A DNA stretch of 7,621 nt from the NCBI GenBank assembly GCA_003520965.1, contig DOTU01000211.1:1-7621 (forward strand). The letters run 5' to 3'. The notes under the pieces were generated by a model. It searched no databases. It saw nothing but the letters and a program-made list of their open reading frames with translations, and was not told where the DNA came from. A program made the position numbers and the translations under genes. Positions 1 to 6,113 of the stretch are shown one piece after another (positions within the stretch are counted from its first letter, which is position 1; every line of letters begins with the position of its first letter). The DNA is from Candidatus Zixiibacteriota bacterium (GTDB taxonomy: Bacteria; Zixibacteria; MSB-5A5; UBA10806).

Positions 1-2363
1 TGCCAGAGAACCTCACTGACACGATCCACAGGGATAAACTCTACTTTGGCTTTGACCTCCGCAGGCACCTCATCGAGATCGTTAAAATTGCGCCTGGGCA
101 AAATGACCTTGGTAATACCAGCCCGATAGGCCGCCAGCGCCTTTTGCTTGATGCCTCCAATCGGAAGCACATCGCCACGCAGCGTGATCTCGCCGGTCAT
201 AGCCAGCCCGGGAGTGACCGGTTTGTTGATGAGCACCGAAGCGAGCGCGGTGCACATCGTAATACCCGCCGAAGGGCCATCCTTGGGAGTGGCGCCGGCA
301 GGGACATGAATATGAAAATCGTTATTTTCAAAAATCGTGTTGGATATGCCGTACTGCTGCTGATGCGATTGCAAGTACGAAAGAGCCGCCTTGACCGATT
401 CCTTCATAACATCGCCCAGCTGACCAGTCAAAATTAGTCCTTTCTTACCCGGCATTTTGGTGGCCTCAACGAAAAGAATCTCCCCGCCTGCCGAGGTCCA
501 GGCCAGAGCGGGCACAACCCCTACATGAGAGGTACGTTCGGCCACCTCCTGGTAGAATTTCTGCGACCCGAGATAGTCCTTAACATTTTTGGCATCGACC
601 TTAATATCGCTGGCATCGCCCGAGGCTACCTTGCGGGCAACCTTGCGGCAGATATTTCCGATTTCGCGGTTTAGATTTCGCAAACCCGATTCACGAGTGT
701 ATTCGTTAACAACTTTCTGAATAGCGGGATCGGTAAAAACCAAATGATCGGCGCTCAAACCGTGATCACTTAAATTTCTCGGAATCAGGTATTTTTTGGC
801 GATGGCCAGCTTTTCCATATCGGTATAGCCGGTGAGTTGAATCACCTCCATACGATCAAGGAGCACTGGCGGGATAGTTTCGATGACATTGGCGGTAGTG
901 ATAAAGAGCACCTTAGAAAGATCGAAGGCGACATCGAGATAATGATCGGAAAATGAATTGTTTTGTTCTGGATCAAGCACCTCAAGGAGCGCAGAAGCGG
1001 GATCGCCGCGAAAATCCTGGCCCATCTTATCGATCTCATCCAGCATGAATACCGGGTTATTTGCCCCGGCTTTGCGAAGTCCCTGAATAATCCGGCCAGG
1101 CAGGGCGCCGATATAGGTTCGTCGATGGCCCCGGATTTCGGCCTCATCACGCACACCACCCAATGAGACTCGTTGGAACTTACGGTCCATAGCCCGCGCG
1201 ATCGAACGACCAAGAGAAGTTTTGCCTACGCCGGGAGGACCCAGGAAACAAAGAATAGGGCCTTTTAGCTGAGATTTGAGTTTGCGCACAGCCAGATATT
1301 CCAGGATTCGTTCTTTGACCTTTTCCAGATCATAGTGATCCTCGTTCAAGATTATCTCCGCCTGATTGATATCTATAACATCCTCGGTGGAAATTGCCCA
1401 GGGTACCGTAACCAGCCAATCAAGATAGGTGCGGCTGACAGTATACTCAGCGGCCGAGGGGTTCATCTTGGAGAGCCTCTCCAGTTCTTTGTCGGCTGCC
1501 TCTTTAGCCTCGGCAGGCATTTTAGCGGCCTCAATCTTCTGGCGGAAATCCTCGATCTCAACAGTGCGCTCATCGGTTTCGCCAAGTTCACGCTGGATGG
1601 CCTTGAGTTGTTCTCGAAGGATATACTCTCTTTGCGATTTGCCCATCTCGTTGGCGGCCTCCGATTGGATCTTGCGCGACATTTCCAGAACTTCGATCTC
1701 CTTGGAAATAAGAGATGTAAGTTTACGCATCCGCTCGCCAACATCGAGTGTTTCCAATATTTCCTGTTTCTGGGTTGTCGTGAGGTTGAGATTGGAGGCG
1801 ATGAGATCGGCCAGTTTTGAGGGGTCCTCGGTATTCATGGCAGAGACCTGAAGATCGTCGGGTAGGTACGGAGCTAACTGCACCACATGCTTGAGCTGCT
1901 CGAGAATGTTGCGAACCAGAGCCTCCATTTCAACGGAGGGGTTAAGAACCTCTTCCGCCAGGGCAACCTTAGCTTTAAGATATGGTTCGGTTTCGGTGTA
2001 TTCCAAAATCTTAACGCGGGCCAATCCCTGCACCAAAAAGCGAACCGAGCTATCGGGAAAGCGCAGCATTTTGAGAATGGCGCCAACCGTACCGATTGTG
2101 TATAAACCCTCAGGATCGGGAAAATCCTGCTCGGAATCCTTTTGAGTAGCCAAAATAATCGGTTCGCCGGCCATGAGAGAATCATCAATCAGTTTGGCAT
2201 ACCTGGCCTCGGATATCATAAGGGGCATCACCAGCGAAGGGAAAACCACCGCTGATTTGATTGGTAGAACCGCCAACGGGGCGGCGGTAATTTTTTCTTT
2301 ATCCAGGATGGGTGTCCCAAGGTTATCTTGTTTTGCAGTTCCGTCTACCACTGCTCCTCCCAT
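1..2363 (-). CDS. lon: ATP-dependent protease Lon (partial, C-terminal end outside window)
   Basis: Lon is a cytoplasmic AAA+ serine protease that unfolds and degrades misfolded and short-lived regulatory proteins. The frame stays open from ATG 2363 to the left edge, giving 787 residues with no stop. In order: the N-terminal substrate-binding domain starts near LPIKSAVVFPSLVMPL (about residues 28-43), followed by a charged helical region (about 190-300). The ATPase has Walker A GPPGVGKT (375-382) and Walker B MLDEID with D442 and E443. The protease domain has PKDGPSAGI with catalytic Ser698 and GGIKQKALAAYRAG with catalytic Lys741. The 43-residue Ser-Lys spacing equals that of E. coli Lon (679/722), so only a few tens of residues should be missing. 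An in-frame TAA (2391-2393) limits the start to ATG 2363 or GTG 2351. No good ribosome-binding site precedes ATG 2363; GGAGGAG lies just inside the frame, only 2 bases before GTG 2351. No CIRCE-type heat-shock operator was seen upstream. Confidence 0.97.
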   Translation of the reverse strand, partial: MGGAVVDGTAKQDNLGTPILDKEKITAAPLAVLPIKSAVVFPSLVMPLMISEARYAKLIDDSLMAGEPIILATQKDSEQDFPDPEGLYTIGTVGAILKMLRFPDSSVRFLVQGLARVKILEYTETEPYLKAKVALAEEVLNPSVEMEALVRNILEQLKHVVQLAPYLPDDLQVSAMNTEDPSKLADLIASNLNLTTTQKQEILETLDVGERMRKLTSLISKEIEVLEMSRKIQSEAANEMGKSQREYILREQLKAIQRELGETDERTVEIEDFRQKIEAAKMPAEAKEAADKELERLSKMNPSAAEYTVSRTYLDWLVTVPWAISTEDVIDINQAEIILNEDHYDLEKVKERILEYLAVRKLKSQLKGPILCFLGPPGVGKTSLGRSIARAMDRKFQRVSLGGVRDEAEIRGHRRTYIGALPGRIIQGLRKAGANNPVFMLDEIDKMGQDFRGDPASALLEVLDPEQNNSFSDHYLDVAFDLSKVLFITTANVIETIPPVLLDRMEVIQLTGYTDMEKLAIAKKYLIPRNLSDHGLSADHLVFTDPAIQKVVNEYTRESGLRNLNREIGNICRKVARKVASGDASDIKVDAKNVKDYLGSQKFYQEVAERTSHVGVVPALAWTSAGGEILFVEATKMPGKKGLILTGQLGDVMKESVKAALSYLQSHQQQYGISNTIFENNDFHIHVPAGATPKDGPSAGITMCTALASVLINKPVTPGLAMTGEITLRGDVLPIGGIKQKALAAYRAGITKVILPRRNFNDLDEVPAEVKAKVEFIPVDRVSEVLW

Positions 2364-2390
2364 ATATTTTGCCGTTTGAACGATATCCGA

Positions 2391-2696
2391 TTACTTATCA
2401 AGTACACCACCAAACTGCTTAACTTGAGTATCGAACCATGTTTGAAATTTCAATAATTTTTCATCAGTAGAAAACCTAACGACATATTCACCCTTTTTAT
2501 TCGATGGAGCGTCAAGGGGGTTCCAGATGAATTTAAGATCGCCTTCAAATTTCTTTCGGTCCCCCGATGGCGTTTCCCAGCCGCTGGAGTCGATTTCCGT
2601 GCCTCCGGAAAAAGCAATTAGGTAGCTGTTGGGTATAGGTCGTTTCTTTATTTCCAGGATAAAGGTCCTGAATCGAATTTTACCCTCTTCAATCAT
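2391..2696 (-). CDS. small conserved-looking hypothetical protein in front of lon
   Basis: I do not recognise this protein. It is 101 residues from ATG 2696, or 109 from an in-frame TTG at 2720; a TAA at 2727-2729 excludes anything longer. AGGAG (2714-2710) lies 13 bases before the ATG, which is long for a ribosome-binding site, and no site precedes the TTG, so the start is uncertain. The product has no membrane segment, signal peptide or obvious metal-binding motif. It is basic and rich in aromatic residues (WETPSGDRKKF, FIWNPLD, FQTWFDTQ), with alternating hydrophobic stretches suggesting a small soluble alpha/beta or beta-rich fold. It ends 27 bases before lon on the same strand and has a good promoter just upstream, so it is probably the first gene of a two-gene transcript with lon. 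A real gene is favoured by this promoter, its position and the absence of a better frame on either strand. Confidence 0.65.
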   Translation of the reverse strand: MIEEGKIRFRTFILEIKKRPIPNSYLIAFSGGTEIDSSGWETPSGDRKKFEGDLKFIWNPLDAPSNKKGEYVVRFSTDEKLLKFQTWFDTQVKQFGGVLDK

Positions 2697-2745
2697 ATTC
2701 TTAAATAGGCTCCTGAGCAAGAGTTGTTACATTTTCGAATCATAT

Positions 2746-2774
2746 AATATAAGCTTTGGAAATGACGATGGCAA
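2746..2774 (-). promoter_or_regulatory. sigma-70-type promoter for the small gene and lon
   Basis: Read on the minus strand, a -35 box TTGCCA (2774-2769, five of six consensus bases) is followed by exactly 17 bases and a -10 box TATATT (2751-2746, five of six). Transcription would begin near 2739, leaving a leader of about 20 to 45 bases depending on which start codon is used. It lies between the ychF stop codon and the small gene, so lon can be expressed independently of ychF. Confidence 0.6.
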
Positions 2775-2824
2775 TTTAAAATGGAAGGAATAAAAAACGA
2801 AGGCTGATTCATCCGGGGGCATAA

Positions 2825-3919
2825 TCACACGTTAAATCTGAAAAGCATGACATCCCCATCCTGCACGATATATTCTTTGCCATGAAGATGAAGCTTGCCC
2901 TCGTCACGGGCTTTGGCCCAGCTTCCCAGCCGGTCGAGATCGGCATAAGAGACCACCTCGGCTTTGATAAACCCTTTTTGGATATCGGTATGGATTTCCC
3001 CTGCCGCGGCCTGGGCGGTGATGCCCCGATAAATCGGCCAGGAATGGACCTCGGGGGCGCCGCCGGTTAGAAAGACAATGAGACCCAAAAGATCGAAAGA
3101 TTTTTTAATGATGGTATCAGAAGCCAGTTCTTTTAAGCCCAAATCTTTCATAAATTCAGCGCGGTCGGCCTGGTCAAGCCCGGCGATTTCCATTTGCAGA
3201 AGAGCGCAAATATGAGCCAGGGAGGTTTGCGAGGTTTTCGTTACGAAGGAGAAGTCCTCCTCCCAGCGCTCGCCATCGGCACATTGTTTTTCATCGAGAT
3301 TGAGCAGGTAAAGCATCGGTTTCTGGCTTAAAAATCGGTAACCGCCAATTGCCTTTTTCTCATCGGATGTGAAATCGATGGCACGCAAGGGAATTCCCTC
3401 TTCCAGGGCTCCTTTGCAGCGCATCAAAATTTTCAAATGGGCCTCGTCCTGATCCTTATGCGTAACTTTGATAAGATGATCAAGTTTGGAGATTCTGTTT
3501 TCAACGACTATAAGATCGGAGAGGATAAGCTCAGAATCAACCTCGTTGATATCTCTTTTAGGATCAATTGAGCCATCGGGATGCGGCACATTGGGATTTT
3601 CGAAGCAACGCACCACCTGTAAAAGGGCATCTGTCTGGCGAAGTGAGTGCACATAGGCCGCCTCTTTCTTGCGATCGGAGGCGGAGGCGTCGCGGGTGAG
3701 GCCGGCGATATCGACATACTCGATTTCAGTTTGAGTAATCTTTTTGGGCTGGAAAATCTCGACCAGGCGATCCAGACGAGGGTCGGGGACCTTAACCACA
3801 GCCAGATTAACCGATTTGGCAGTGGAGTAATCACCCACGGCGGCATGAGAACCGGAGAGGGCGTTAAAAACGGTGGTCTTGCCCGAAAGGGGTAAACCTA
3901 ATATTCCAAGTTGTAGCAT
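2825..3919 (-). CDS. ychF: YchF/Obg-family ATPase (DUF933/TGS type), divergent variant
   Basis: This is a 364-residue cytoplasmic P-loop NTPase, the normal length for YchF (E. coli 363). YchF proteins hydrolyse ATP rather than GTP, associate with ribosomes and affect oxidative-stress responses. Visible motifs are the P-loop GLPLSGKT (8-15), the G3 motif DIAGL (70-74) with the hydrophobic Leu of the HAS-GTPase class, and the family stretch VVRCFENPNVPHPDGSIDP (102-120). NLDE (207-210) stands where GTPases have NKxD, matching the ATP preference. The C-terminal TGS domain runs from about 281 to 364, with GEIHTDIQKGFIKAEV and a YIVQDGDVMLFRFNV ending typical of the family. Oddities: the P-loop differs from the usual GLPNVGKS, and the usual GEGLGN-type segment after G3 is replaced by ASDRKKEAAYVHSLRQ. 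It may be a paralogue subtype rather than the standard YchF. ATG 3919 matches the family N-terminus; an AGG three bases before it is only a weak ribosome-binding site. Confidence 0.93.
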   Translation of the reverse strand: MLQLGILGLPLSGKTTVFNALSGSHAAVGDYSTAKSVNLAVVKVPDPRLDRLVEIFQPKKITQTEIEYVDIAGLTRDASASDRKKEAAYVHSLRQTDALLQVVRCFENPNVPHPDGSIDPKRDINEVDSELILSDLIVVENRISKLDHLIKVTHKDQDEAHLKILMRCKGALEEGIPLRAIDFTSDEKKAIGGYRFLSQKPMLYLLNLDEKQCADGERWEEDFSFVTKTSQTSLAHICALLQMEIAGLDQADRAEFMKDLGLKELASDTIIKKSFDLLGLIVFLTGGAPEVHSWPIYRGITAQAAAGEIHTDIQKGFIKAEVVSYADLDRLGSWAKARDEGKLHLHGKEYIVQDGDVMLFRFNV

Positions 3920-3925
3920 TTGCCT

Positions 3926-3953
3926 AATATAAGTTAAAAGGCGGGGCTTTCAA
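3926..3953 (-). promoter_or_regulatory. promoter abutting the ychF start codon (possible leaderless mRNA)
   Basis: On the minus strand, TTGAAA (3953-3948, five of six -35 consensus bases) is followed by 16 bases and TATATT (3931-3926, five of six -10 bases). Only six bases, AGGCAA, separate this -10 box from ATG 3919. The expected transcription start therefore falls on or within a few bases of the start codon, which would give an mRNA with essentially no leader. Confidence 0.5.
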
Positions 3954-4024
3954 AGGGGCATCTCAAGAATACGCCCTTGTTTGATTGCGCCACCTGATTT
4001 ACCGGCGATTCTCTTCAAATAAGA

Positions 4025-4050
4025 GCCGTCGGGTGGGGGCACCCGACGGC
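4025..4050. repeat. REP-like palindrome A (11-bp stem, 4-base loop)
   Basis: GCCGTCGGGTG (4025-4035) and CACCCGACGGC (4040-4050) are perfect reverse complements around the loop GGGG. No T-tract follows on either strand and the site lies between divergent genes, so a terminator role is unlikely. The short GC-rich stem with a tetraloop resembles repetitive extragenic palindromes. Confidence 0.7.
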
Positions 4051-4099
4051 ACATATATATTCCTATTTTATTTATAGGGCATTCTCCAGCAATTATTAG

Positions 4100-4125
4100 G
4101 TTGGCATACGAGGACGTATGCCAAC
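4100..4125. repeat. REP-like palindrome B (11-bp stem, AGGA loop)
   Basis: GTTGGCATACG (4100-4110) and CGTATGCCAAC (4115-4125) are perfect reverse complements around AGGA. The stem length and loop size equal those of palindrome A, centred 75 bases away. The central CG-AGGA-CG core is shared with palindrome C near 7361. There is no T-tract on either side. Confidence 0.7.
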
Positions 4126-4138
4126 TTCAATGAGTTGG
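4121..4138. repeat. alternative small hairpin overlapping palindrome B
   Basis: CCAACT (4121-4126) can pair with AGTTGG (4133-4138) around a 6-base loop. Its left arm re-uses the CCAAC that closes palindrome B, so in single-stranded nucleic acid the two structures exclude each other. The 11-bp stem should win, and any functional meaning is speculative. Confidence 0.35.
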
Positions 4139-4201
4139 GTCTCGCTGCTCGTTCAAGGGCTCTGCTTTATAAAACTCCAACCTATAATCGTTCTTCTGAT
4201 G

Positions 4202-4231
4202 TTGCAAATTATTGGCAGGAGGTTGTATATT
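4202..4231 (+). promoter_or_regulatory. promoter for the flippase/glycosyltransferase operon
   Basis: TTGCAA (4202-4207, four of six -35 bases) is followed by 18 bases and TATATT (4226-4231, five of six -10 bases), then AGGGC. Transcription would start near 4238, leaving about 14 bases before GTG 4252. Within that leader GAAGG (4239-4243) is a modest ribosome-binding site 8 bases from the start. Confidence 0.5.
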
Positions 4232-4251
4232 AGGGCAAGAAGGGTAAGAGC

Positions 4252-5220
4252 GTGACCGAAACCGTAGCCGGAAAAGCTGTCGGACTTAAAGATAATCTGT
4301 TCAAGCTGCGCACTCTATTGGGGTTTGCGATTGCGGGCCTGGTTATCTTGCTTTTCTTAAGAAATTTTAATTTCAAAGAAGCGCTGCATAATATGGCCAC
4401 GGCCAATATTCTTCTATTAATTCTGGCGACGGTCGTGTTTTACTCGTCGCTTCCCTTAAGGGGATTTCGCTGGGGCAGTCTGCTTAAGCCATCTGGAGTG
4501 CGGATGAGCTCTCTGACTCTTTCGCATTACTACTTTCTATCCTGGTTTGCCAACGCAATCCTGCCGGCCAGAATCGGCGATATTTATCGGGCTTATCTCC
4601 TTAAAAAAAATAAGAGCGTTTCCATTTCGTTATCCCTGGGCGTGATTTTTTCCGAGCGAGTCCTCGACCTGGCTGTTACCGCGGTCCTTTTAGTGCTTTC
4701 GGGTTCATACTTCTGGGCGATCCTAAAAGATGTTAATGAGGGACGTTATTTGTTATGGGGTCTGATGGCTATCGTTGGACTGGTAGCGGTTTTCATAGCG
4801 GCGATTTTTTTCCTGCCAACCATATCAAAGAAGATACCGGAGCGCTGGCGAGGCAAGGTTGAGCAATTTTCAACGGGCATATTCAAATGGCCAGCGCTAC
4901 TTCCGAAAATCACCTGTCTGACCGCATTAATCTGGTTAAGCGAAGCATTGCGGCTTTATTTGGTTTTCCTGGCGTTCGGTGTCAAATCGGGATTTCTAAT
5001 GGCTCTTTTTATCTCGCAGGCGTCGCTGATACTTATGTCAATTCCTTTATCACCGGCGGGACTGGGATTGGTTGAACTTTTAATGCTAAAGCTATTATCC
5101 GCCACCAATATGTCGACCGGCCTCGCCGCCGCAATAACGATGACCGACCGTCTCATCAGCTACTGGAGCCTGGTAGCCTTGGGAGGAATCGTATATCTAT
5201 TATCTCCGAGGGTCCGATGA
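4252..5220 (+). CDS. flippase-like integral membrane protein, LPG_synthase_TM/UPF0104 (AglD-like) family
   Basis: This is a 322-residue inner-membrane protein with about seven or eight hydrophobic segments (roughly 21-37, 50-66, 90-105, 125-150, 166-188, 219-243, 247-262, 300-317). It carries the signatures of the PF03706 family, which includes archaeal AglD-type proteins and the flippase part of MprF: ILPARIGDIYRAYLL (103-117), SERVLDL (134-140), IPLSPAGLGLVE (264-275) and DRLISYW (299-305). The family is associated with translocation or modification of lipids and polyprenyl-linked sugars; exact substrates are mostly unknown. The soluble lysyl-transferase domain of MprF is absent, so this is not a lysyl-phosphatidylglycerol synthase. 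GTG 4252 is chosen because GAAGG lies 8 bases upstream and the first ATG would remove the first membrane segment. It overlaps the next gene by ATGA, so the two are translationally coupled and probably share a pathway. Confidence 0.92.
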   Translation: MTETVAGKAVGLKDNLFKLRTLLGFAIAGLVILLFLRNFNFKEALHNMATANILLLILATVVFYSSLPLRGFRWGSLLKPSGVRMSSLTLSHYYFLSWFANAILPARIGDIYRAYLLKKNKSVSISLSLGVIFSERVLDLAVTAVLLVLSGSYFWAILKDVNEGRYLLWGLMAIVGLVAVFIAAIFFLPTISKKIPERWRGKVEQFSTGIFKWPALLPKITCLTALIWLSEALRLYLVFLAFGVKSGFLMALFISQASLILMSIPLSPAGLGLVELLMLKLLSATNMSTGLAAAITMTDRLISYWSLVALGGIVYLLSPRVR

Positions 5221-5960
5221 AAAATATCCTGGTTTGTATCCCGACATTTAACGAAAGAGAAAACGTTGAGCACATTATCAGGGAAGTTCTCTCTCAGGGA
5301 AACGATATTGAAATCCTGATAATCGACGATAATTCCCCGGATGGCACAGCGGCCATTGTGGAGGGATTAATGAAAAGCGAGCCGCGCCTGCATATACTCA
5401 AGAGGGCCGGTAAGCTGGGTTTGGGCACAGCCTACGTGGACGGCTTTACTTATGGGCTGACAATGCCTCAAATCGGATATTTCATGGAAATGGATGCGGA
5501 TTTTTCGCATGATCCCAAATATTTAAGTAATTTTCGCGAGACTATCCAAGATTTCGATCTGGTCATCGGGTCGCGGTACTCCAATGGTATCTCGATCGTC
5601 AACTGGCCGATCTCGCGTCTCTTGCTATCATACTTTGCCTCAAAATATGTGCGGATTATCACCGGGATGCCAATTATGGACCCGACCGGTGGCTTCAAAT
5701 GCTTTCGGCGCGAGGTATTAGAATGGCTGGATTTAAAAAGGGTTAAATCGAACGGCTACAGTTTCCAGATCGAGATGAATTTTTTCGTCTGGCGCGGCGG
5801 GTTTAAAATAAAGGAAATACCAATTCTGTTTATAGACCGACGGGCGGGCACATCTAAAATGTCATCCGGAATCGTTAAGGAGGCGGTTTGGGGGGTCTGG
5901 AAGTTATTTTTCAGGAAGTTGATAAGAAAAGACAAGCTGGCTCGAAAGGAAATAAAATAG
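5217..5960 (+). CDS. polyprenol-phosphate mannose/glucose synthase (DPM1-like GT2 glycosyltransferase)
   Basis: This 247-residue family-2 glycosyltransferase should move a hexose from a nucleotide sugar (GDP-mannose in the best-known members) to a polyprenyl phosphate on the cytoplasmic face of the membrane. Key elements in order: IPTFNERENV (8-17), DDNSPDGT (37-44) for nucleotide binding, KLGLGTAYVDG (66-76), the metal-binding DAD within MDADFSHDP (92-100), GSRY (118-121), DPTGGFK (155-161), GYSFQIEM (180-187) and RRAGTSKMS (208-216). All are classical for the DPM1/Ppm1 group. The length matches the short form without C-terminal transmembrane helices, and the tail is very basic (FFRKLIRKDKLARKEIK), which may help membrane contact. 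ATG 5217 overlaps the stop codon of the flippase-like gene. The sugar (mannose or glucose) cannot be decided from the sequence. No convincing terminator follows. Confidence 0.93.
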   Translation: MKNILVCIPTFNERENVEHIIREVLSQGNDIEILIIDDNSPDGTAAIVEGLMKSEPRLHILKRAGKLGLGTAYVDGFTYGLTMPQIGYFMEMDADFSHDPKYLSNFRETIQDFDLVIGSRYSNGISIVNWPISRLLLSYFASKYVRIITGMPIMDPTGGFKCFRREVLEWLDLKRVKSNGYSFQIEMNFFVWRGGFKIKEIPILFIDRRAGTSKMSSGIVKEAVWGVWKLFFRKLIRKDKLARKEIK

Positions 5961-5971
5961 GAATGCCAATA

Positions 5972-6002
5972 TTGACAACCAGCCCCCGGTTTTATATGTT
6001 TG
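5972..6002 (+). promoter_or_regulatory. distal promoter candidate of the outer-membrane barrel gene
   Basis: A perfect -35 box TTGACA (5972-5977) is followed by 17 bases and TATGTT (5995-6000, four of six). The -10 region reads TATGTTTG (5995-6002), which also fits the Bacteroidetes-type TAnnTTTG box. Transcription would start near 6008, giving a leader of about 105 bases. It begins only 11 bases after the glycosyltransferase stop codon. Confidence 0.5.
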
Positions 6003-6045
6003 GACGGGGTTGATTTCGGGACCGAGAAAAAAGCGATTAGTTTCC

Positions 6046-6074
6046 TTGCCCTTTTAAACAGGGCAGACTATATT
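6046..6074 (+). promoter_or_regulatory. proximal promoter candidate of the outer-membrane barrel gene
   Basis: TTGCCC (6046-6051) is followed by exactly 17 bases and TATATT (6069-6074), then AGGCGC. The -10 context TATATTAGG is the same as at ychF and the flippase operon. The -35 box overlaps a 6-bp inverted repeat, TGCCCT (6047-6052) with AGGGCA (6060-6065), which could be an operator or, in the longer transcript, a leader hairpin. The transcript would start near 6081, about 33 bases before the gene. Confidence 0.45.
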
Positions 6075-6113
6075 AGGCGCGGCGAGAATAGACTGCGGTA
6101 AAAGGAGAGAGTG

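Larger units (their letters stand above)
3920..4251. other. divergent intergenic region between ychF and the flippase gene
   Basis: This 332-base gap has no convincing coding frame. It holds, left to right, the ychF promoter (minus strand), a perfect 11-bp palindrome with a GGGG loop, an AT-rich stretch with a weak 5-bp hairpin (CCTAT 4062-4066 / ATAGG 4074-4078), a second perfect 11-bp palindrome with an AGGA loop, an alternative small hairpin, and the promoter of the plus-strand genes. Both flanking genes point outward, so no terminator is expected here. From about 4139 to 4200 I see nothing specific. Confidence 0.7.

Noticed and set aside
1335..1851. Long plus-strand open frames opposite lon
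   Set aside because: They mirror the lon coding strand, which has intact catalytic motifs and normal domain order. The opposite frames show no domain pattern or start signals.
2783..2800. Run of six Ts (minus strand) after ychF as a terminator
   Set aside because: No stable GC-rich hairpin directly precedes the T-run, so termination of ychF here is not supported.
4025..4050. Palindrome A read as a transcription terminator
   Set aside because: No T-tract follows on either strand, and neither flanking gene is transcribed towards it.
4100..4138. Palindromes B and the adjacent hairpin as a riboswitch or CRISPR repeat
   Set aside because: There is no repeated unit with regular spacers, and the region lies upstream of both promoters' predicted transcripts, so it would not be transcribed as a leader.
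4956..5156. Minus-strand open frame within the flippase-like gene
   Set aside because: It lies wholly inside a gene with clear family motifs and is an antisense shadow.
5978..6000. AACC/GGTT with following Ts as a terminator of the glycosyltransferase gene
   Set aside because: The stem has only four pairs and coincides with a better promoter candidate.
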